Origin: Syntrophobacter sp. DG_60
GTDB lineage: Bacteria; Desulfobacterota; Desulfofervidia; Desulfofervidales; DG-60
DNA: 20,325 nt
Assembly: GCA_001304365.1 (NCBI GenBank)
Contig: LJNA01000008.1
Span: forward strand, 1 to 20,325
Direction: 5' to 3'
In this document: piece by piece, positions 15,783-20,325 of the stretch
How the letters are laid out: the number at the start of each line of letters is the position of its first letter
How positions within the stretch are numbered: position 1 is the stretch's first letter
Program-made: the position numbers and the translations under genes
The notes under the pieces: generated by a model
The model's database searches: none
Told to the model about the DNA's origin: nothing
Seen by the model: the letters and a program-made list of their open reading frames with translations, nothing else

Positions 15783-16664
15783 ATGGAAGACTTAATTAAA
15801 AGGGCAGAAATACTGATAGAATCTTTACCCTATATTAGGGAATTTTATCATCAGACCTTTGTAATCAAATATGGCGGGCATGCCATGAGCGATGAGACAT
15901 TGAAGAAAAACTTTGCCTTAGATATGGTACTGTTAAAATATATAGGATTAAATCCCATAATAGTCCATGGGGGTGGCCCACAGATTGGCCAATTTTTAAA
16001 GAAAATGGGTATTAGTTCTCAATTTGTAAGCGGCTTTCGAGTCACAGACGATGCTACTATGGATGTAGTAGAGATGGTCTTGGTAGGGAGGGTAAATAAA
16101 GAGATTGTAAATTTAATAAATCAAGTAGGGGGCACGGCTGTGGGTCTAAGTGGTAAGGACGGGAGGCTGATTGAAGCAGATAAAATCTCTTTGAAAGAGG
16201 AAGAGTTAAAGGATAAACCTCCAGAGATTATTGATTTAGGTCATGTAGGGGAGGTAGTAGCCGTTAATAATGATGTTTTAGCGGTTTTGGATAAGTTTAT
16301 TCCAGTAATTGCCCCTGTGGGGGTAGGCAAAGATGGGGAAACACTTAATATCAATGCCGATTTAGTGGCTGGGAAAGTAGCCATTTCATTAAAGGCAAAA
16401 AAATTGATTTTATTAACCGATGTACCTGGTGTGCTTGATGGGCAAGGAGAACTTATTTCCTCTATCAGTTTAAAGGATGCCAAAAAGCTCTTACATAGTA
16501 ATTTGGTAAAAGGAGGGATGTTGCCAAAATTAAAAAGCGCCATCGATGCTTTAGAAAATGGAGTAGAAAAGGTACACATTGTTGATGGCCGCCTCCCTCA
16601 TGCTGTACTACTAGAGCTGTTTACCACTAAAGGCATTGGCACAGAGATTGTTAAGGGAAAATAA
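15783..16664 (+). CDS. argB: Acetylglutamate kinase
   Basis: This amino-acid-kinase-family enzyme phosphorylates N-acetylglutamate, the second step of arginine synthesis. Motifs are [10 protein letters not shown] (nucleotide site lysine and glycines), [10 protein letters not shown] (acetylglutamate site), GLSGKDGRL, and [10 protein letters not shown] with KGGMLPKL towards the C-terminus. The start at 15783 gives 293 residues and the standard [20 protein letters not shown] beginning; ATG 15744 would add 13 atypical residues. The N-terminal helix about residues 1-15 resembles that of arginine-inhibited hexameric enzymes, so feedback inhibition is plausible. Unusually, it is bracketed by inverted copies of one repeat and separated by about 380 nt from argD. 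Confidence 0.92.
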   Translation: MEDLIKRAEILIESLPYIREFYHQTFVIKYGGHAMSDETLKKNFALDMVLLKYIGLNPIIVHGGGPQIGQFLKKMGISSQFVSGFRVTDDATMDVVEMVLVGRVNKEIVNLINQVGGTAVGLSGKDGRLIEADKISLKEEELKDKPPEIIDLGHVGEVVAVNNDVLAVLDKFIPVIAPVGVGKDGETLNINADLVAGKVAISLKAKKLILLTDVPGVLDGQGELISSISLKDAKKLLHSNLVKGGMLPKLKSAIDALENGVEKVHIVDGRLPHAVLLELFTTKGIGTEIVKGK

Positions 16665-16734
16665 ATATAGAACAACCATTACCTTCGGCTACAAAGAAGC
16701 ATGAAAATATAAGAAGTATGTTTAGATGGTTAAA

Positions 16735-16979
16735 ATACTAAATCCGAAATCCGAAATTCTAAACAATACTAAATATCAAAATACAAATGACCAAAACAGG
16801 GAAGCCCGAAAGGCTTCTCCTATGGGGCCGAAGCCCCCAGCCATAAGAAAAAAACATCTTATTCCTTATTTGAAGGCCAAAAGCCTTCGGTCTGGCCTTT
16901 GAGGCCAGACAGTTTTGAATTTTGAACATTTGAAATTTGGATTTGTTTAGGATTTGGTGCTTTGGATTTAGGATTTAAG
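16735..16979 (+). repeat. AT-rich dispersed repeat, copy 2, carrying an extra hairpin block (right of argB)
   Basis: The outer parts (16735-16806 and about 16911-16979) match the reverse complement of copy 1. Where copy 1 has only about 18 nt, this copy has about 105 nt holding four hairpins: GAAGCC/GGCTTC (16801-16817), GGGGC/GCCCC (16824-16837) with outer TATGG/CCATA, GAAGGC/GCCTTC (16872-16888), and GTCTGGCC/GGCCAGAC (16890-16910). The rest of the gap 16665-17045 shows no gene. Confidence 0.65.
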
Positions 16980-17048
16980 CGGCCTCTTAAGTTTGTTATA
17001 TTGAGCCATTGGTATAACGATGGACATTGAGGACATAGAGGTTATTTG

Positions 17049-18239
17049 ATGAAAATGAGAGATTGGATGGCTAAAGATGCCAATTATATTATGCCTACCT
17101 ATCCAAGGCATCCTGTAGTGGTTGTTAGGGGAGATGGTTTTAAGGTATGGGATGAAAGAGGGAAGGAATATCTAGATTTTTTTTCTGGAATTTCTGTGTG
17201 TAATTTGGGCCATTGCCATCCAGAGATAATAAAGGCCATTGAAGGACAGACACATCACCTTTTCCATATTTCTAATCTCTATTATACCACCCCTCAAATT
17301 GAGCTTGCAGAGCTTTTAGTAAAACACAGCTTTGCAGATAAAGTATTCTTTTGTAATAGCGGGGCTGAGGCCAATGAGGCGGCCATAAAGCTTGCCCGCC
17401 TTTTTGGGAAACAATTTTCCCCACCACGCTATAAAATAATCACCATGGAGGGCTCTTTCCATGGACGCACCTTGGCCACATTAACAGCTACAGGCCAAGA
17501 AAAGGTAAGGAAGGGATTTGAACCATTGCCTGAGGGATTTCTACATATCCCTTTTGATGATATTAATGCTTTAAGAAAGTCTATCGACAAAGAGACATGT
17601 GCTGTGATGTTAGAACCTATTCAAGGAGAAGGTGGTATAATTGTTCCTTCACCCCATTATTTAAAAGATATAAAGGCACTTTGTAAAGAACATGGTTTGC
17701 TTTTGATCCTTGATGAAATACAGACAGGCATGGGGCGTACAGGCTACCTCTTTGCCTATGAGGATGAGGGAATAAAACCAGATATATTGACACTGGCAAA
17801 GTCATTGGCCAATGGGCTACCTATTGGGGCTATGCTGGCAACGGATGAAGTGGCAAATCTTTTCTCTAAAGGCACTCATGCAAGCACATTTGGCGGCAAT
17901 CCCATAGCTTGTGCAGCAGCCAGGGCAGTGGTGAAAATATTTGTTGAGACAGAACTATTAAGTTATTCACGGCAGATTGGCCATTTTTTCAAACAACAGT
18001 TGGAAAAATTAAAGAAAAAGCATAAGGTTATTAAGGAAGTACGTGGAAGGGGCCTTATGTTGGGTGTAGAGCTAAATATAGAAGCAGCACCTATAGTAGC
18101 TGCCTTTCTAGAAAGGGGTTATCTTATTAATGCAGCACAAGAGAAGGTATTGCGCTTTTCGCCCCCTTTAATCATTACTAAAGAAGCCACTTCAGGTCTG
18201 ATTTCTATACTGGATGAAGAATTAAGAAAATTTCAATGA
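17049..18239 (+). CDS. argD: Acetylornithine aminotransferase
   Basis: This class-III PLP aminotransferase makes N-acetylornithine from the semialdehyde and glutamate; relatives also serve lysine synthesis as succinyl-DAP transaminases. Numbered from one codon upstream, signatures are CNSGAEANE (103-111), the PLP-ring Asp223 in ILDEIQTGMGRTG, and the Schiff-base Lys252 in TLAKSLANGLPIGAML. The substrate carboxylate region FSGISVCNLGH is also typical. The ATG at 17049 (396 residues) has GAGG seven bases upstream; the preceding in-frame TTG is unlikely to be used. A TATAAC at 17013-17018 could be a -10 box but lacks a good -35. Its stop overlaps the argF start by four bases (ATGA). Confidence 0.9.
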   Translation: MKMRDWMAKDANYIMPTYPRHPVVVVRGDGFKVWDERGKEYLDFFSGISVCNLGHCHPEIIKAIEGQTHHLFHISNLYYTTPQIELAELLVKHSFADKVFFCNSGAEANEAAIKLARLFGKQFSPPRYKIITMEGSFHGRTLATLTATGQEKVRKGFEPLPEGFLHIPFDDINALRKSIDKETCAVMLEPIQGEGGIIVPSPHYLKDIKALCKEHGLLLILDEIQTGMGRTGYLFAYEDEGIKPDILTLAKSLANGLPIGAMLATDEVANLFSKGTHASTFGGNPIACAAARAVVKIFVETELLSYSRQIGHFFKQQLEKLKKKHKVIKEVRGRGLMLGVELNIEAAPIVAAFLERGYLINAAQEKVLRFSPPLIITKEATSGLISILDEELRKFQ

Positions 18240-19005
18240 GGAAAGACCTAATAACCACTTTGGATTTGAGCCGTGATGAGATTTTAGGGCTTATAGAAAG
18301 GGCTATCTCTCTAAAAAGGGAGAAAGATAGCCATCATGCCCCACTTGCCTTTAAGACCTTGGCCCTAATATTTGAAAAACCATCCACCCGTACCAGGGTC
18401 TCATTTGAGGCAGCCATGTATCAATTGGGTGGAAATGTAATATTTCTTACAAAGGATGTGACCCAAATGTCTAGGCAGGAACCTACCAAGGATACTGCAA
18501 GGGTACTTTCTCGCTATGTGGATGGAATTGTCATGAGAACCTATAGGGGCTAAAGGTTGCCTGGATAGGGGATGGCAATAATGTGGCAAATTCCTGGATA
18601 AATGCTGCCATTAGATTGGATTTTACCCTAAATTTGGCCTGCCCTGATGGGTATGAACCACAAGGGGATATATTAGAAATAGCAAAGGGGAGAGAGAATA
18701 TCATACTCACCAATGACCCCATTTTAGCAATAAAGGATGCCCATGTAGTGAATACAGATGTGTGGGTCAGTATGGGGCAAGAGGAGGAGGCTCAGAAAAA
18801 AAGGCAGGTTTTTTCTTCTTATCAAGTAAATGAGGCACTCCTTAGGCATGCAAGGGACGATGTGATTGTCATGCATTGTCTTCCTGCCCACAGGGAGGAA
18901 GAAATTACCGATGAGGTTATAGAAGGGCCCCATTCTGTGGTATTTGAGCAGGCAGAAAACAAACTGCACCTGCATAAGGCAGTACTTGAGGCATTTCTAA
19001 CATGA
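18236..19005 (+). pseudogene. argF: Ornithine carbamoyltransferase, broken by internal deletion and frameshift
   Basis: The first part is a normal OTC N-terminus with the carbamoyl-phosphate motif EKPSTRTRVSFEAA, running to YVDGIVMRTY, then a stop at 18551-18553. The gene resumes in the -1 frame at LKVAWIGDGNNVANSW (from 18550) and continues through the ornithine-loop motif MHCLPAHREEE to the C-terminus. About 45-50 residues that normally join these parts, including the HPCQ motif, are absent; the total is about 254 codons instead of about 300. The two pieces could be translated separately, but neither would have a complete active site. It overlaps argD and the DUF763 gene by four bases each. 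An assembly error is an alternative. Confidence 0.85.
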
Positions 19006-20078
19006 GAAGGACAGGCATTGCAGAATTACCACTCCATGATGGGAAGGCACCTGCCTGGCTATTTCAAAGGATGACCCATCTTTCAAGGGAAATCCTTAAG
19101 GTATTGGTATTAGAGTTTGGGGCAAAGGAGATACTAAGGCGTTTATCAGACCCATTCTGGTTCCAGGCCTTAGGATGCGTATTGGGATTTGATTGGCACA
19201 GCAGTGGCCTTACCACTACTGTTTGTGGGGCAATTAAGGAAGGCATTAAGGAAATTTCTGATGAAACAGGGCTATTTGTAGCAGGTGGCAAGGGGAGAGC
19301 AGCCATTAGGACACCTACTGAAATCCACCTTATTTCCGAAAAAACAGGCCTTTCTGCCCCCTCTCTAATCTATGCCAGCCGCTTATCTGCAAAGGTAGAT
19401 AATTCTGCTATACAGGATGGATATAGTCTTTATCATCACACAATGTTTTTTACCATAGATGGGAACTGGTGTGTAGTACAACAGGGCATGAATGCAGAAA
19501 ATCCATATGCCCGTCGTTACCACTGGTTATCAGAAAATGTGAAAAGCTTTGTATGCGAGCCCCATGCTGCCATCTGTGCCATGAGAAAAGAAAAAGTAGT
19601 ATTAAATCTAATTGCTAAGGAGAGTGAGGCCACAAGAAGGACTAGTGCATCTTTGGCAAGAGAGCACCCAGATAGGATATTTAGGGAGTGGAGAAATATA
19701 GAGAGGCTTTATTTACCAAGGCATCATTTTATTGGTGCTAGTGATATCAATCCAAAGCGGCTCTATAGGACATTTATAAAGGCATATGAGGCACAACCCA
19801 AAGACTTTGAGGGATTGTTAGGTGTTAAGGGAGTTGGCCCAAAGAGCTTAAGGGCATTATCCCTTATTTCTGAATTAATCTATGGTGAAAGGCCAAGTTT
19901 TAAAGACCCTGCACGTTTTGGCTTTGCCCATGGTGGGAAGGACAGACGTCCATATCCAGTAAACCTCCCCCTTTATGATAAATCCATAGAAATACTAAAA
20001 GAGGCAGTAAATTCTGCCAGGCTTGGATACACAGAGAAATTAAAGGCCATAAGGCGATTGAGTCAATATCCCTTTTAG
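19002..20078 (+). CDS. DUF763 family protein
   Basis: This 358-residue protein starts MRRTGIAELPLHDGKAPAWL, the conserved N-terminus of DUF763 proteins, which are common in archaea and thermophilic bacteria and have no established function. A helix-hairpin-helix-like segment, LLGVKGVGPKSLRALSLI (272-289), suggests nucleic-acid contact. FAHGGKDRRPYPV (308-320) and SLYHHTMFFTIDGNWCVVQQ (142-161) are further conserved-looking blocks. The start ATG overlaps the argF stop (ATGA), so it is co-transcribed with the arginine genes, although nothing suggests an arginine-related role. A role in DNA handling is inference from the HhH motif only. Confidence 0.85.
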   Translation: MRRTGIAELPLHDGKAPAWLFQRMTHLSREILKVLVLEFGAKEILRRLSDPFWFQALGCVLGFDWHSSGLTTTVCGAIKEGIKEISDETGLFVAGGKGRAAIRTPTEIHLISEKTGLSAPSLIYASRLSAKVDNSAIQDGYSLYHHTMFFTIDGNWCVVQQGMNAENPYARRYHWLSENVKSFVCEPHAAICAMRKEKVVLNLIAKESEATRRTSASLAREHPDRIFREWRNIERLYLPRHHFIGASDINPKRLYRTFIKAYEAQPKDFEGLLGVKGVGPKSLRALSLISELIYGERPSFKDPARFGFAHGGKDRRPYPVNLPLYDKSIEILKEAVNSARLGYTEKLKAIRRLSQYPF

Positions 20079-20325
20079 GCCGATGGGTCTAGTTGTCTTC
20101 CTTGGTAAAAGTCTGTGCACTTAAAAACATTCAGGTGGATATTCTGTTTTGTAAGCTTGGCCAACTCACTTACCCTTAGGCCGGTGTCTAAAAGAATCCA
20201 GCAACAAAACTTTTCCTCAAAGGTCTCACAGGCATTGGTTAATTTGTTGACCTCGTCATCATTTAGTGGTTCTCTTTTGTATTGATAACGCATAGATGGT
20301 ACTATAACTTTGACCCAACGACATT
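20075..20325 (-). pseudogene. Truncated tyrosine recombinase (integrase) fragment, continues past the window edge
   Basis: Reading leftward from the window edge, the frame is open and continues upstream of the ATG at 20293 with CRWVKVIVPS, so the true start is outside the window. It contains REPLNDDEVNKL and LLDTGLRVSELAKLTKQNIH, the first part of the catalytic domain with its first catalytic arginine. It then loses similarity (NVFKCTDFYQGRQ) and stops where the DUF763 gene ends. The rest of the catalytic domain (Lys, HxxR, Tyr) is missing, so it should be inactive. Probably a remnant of an integrated element. Confidence 0.6.

Noticed and set aside
18236..18553. Reading the argF 5' part as a complete short protein
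   Set aside because: It ends abruptly in a conserved domain and the remainder of OTC follows in another frame, so it is half of a broken gene.

Overview
The window is a moderately AT-rich, gene-dense bacterial chromosome segment with short intergenic gaps and many start-stop overlaps. The run trkA-trkH-xerC-hslV-hslU-argB-argD-argF resembles the gene order of Desulfobacterota (Geobacter-type genomes carry hslVU next to argBDF). Together with a DUF763 protein, common in archaea and thermophilic bacteria, and an AT-rich composition, this suggests an anaerobic, possibly thermophilic, Desulfobacterota-like lineage. The taxonomy is inference from gene order and protein style; no marker gene such as rRNA is present.

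Layout. Positions 1-168 hold a long imperfect palindromic repeat. Positions 169-4643 (+) form a compact five-gene cassette: a KAS III-type ketoacyl synthase, a U32-family protein with two cysteine clusters, an FMN nitroreductase-family protein, a dedicated acyl carrier protein and an AMP-forming acyl ligase. These parts suggest that an acyl group is activated, loaded on a private carrier, extended and then reduced or hydroxylated; the product cannot be read from sequence. A 243-bp element bounded by 30-nt inverted repeats follows (4647-4889) and contains an internally deleted GxxExxY gene. Next come tyrA (prephenate dehydrogenase) and pyrC (dihydroorotase).

Positions 6952-8411 are gene-poor. 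They carry a two-TM mini-protein gene (+), a possibly frameshifted peptide ORF, two candidate terminators, and a convergent three-TM mini-protein gene (-) with a good promoter. Positions 8412-9498 (-) hold a TIGR00725/LOG-like protein and a SpoIIM-family membrane protein whose genes overlap. Positions 9499-9850 are a divergent control region with promoters in both directions and strong hairpins.

From 9851 everything runs on +: trkA and trkH (K+ uptake), xerC (dimer resolution), hslV and hslU (ATP-dependent protease), then argB, argD and a broken argF, then DUF763. argB sits between two inverted copies of a roughly 150-nt AT-rich repeat, one of which carries an extra set of GC hairpins. argF has lost about 45-50 codons, including the region of the HPCQ motif, and is out of frame, so the arginine pathway would need another ornithine carbamoyltransferase if this is not a sequence error. 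The right edge holds a truncated tyrosine-recombinase fragment on -.
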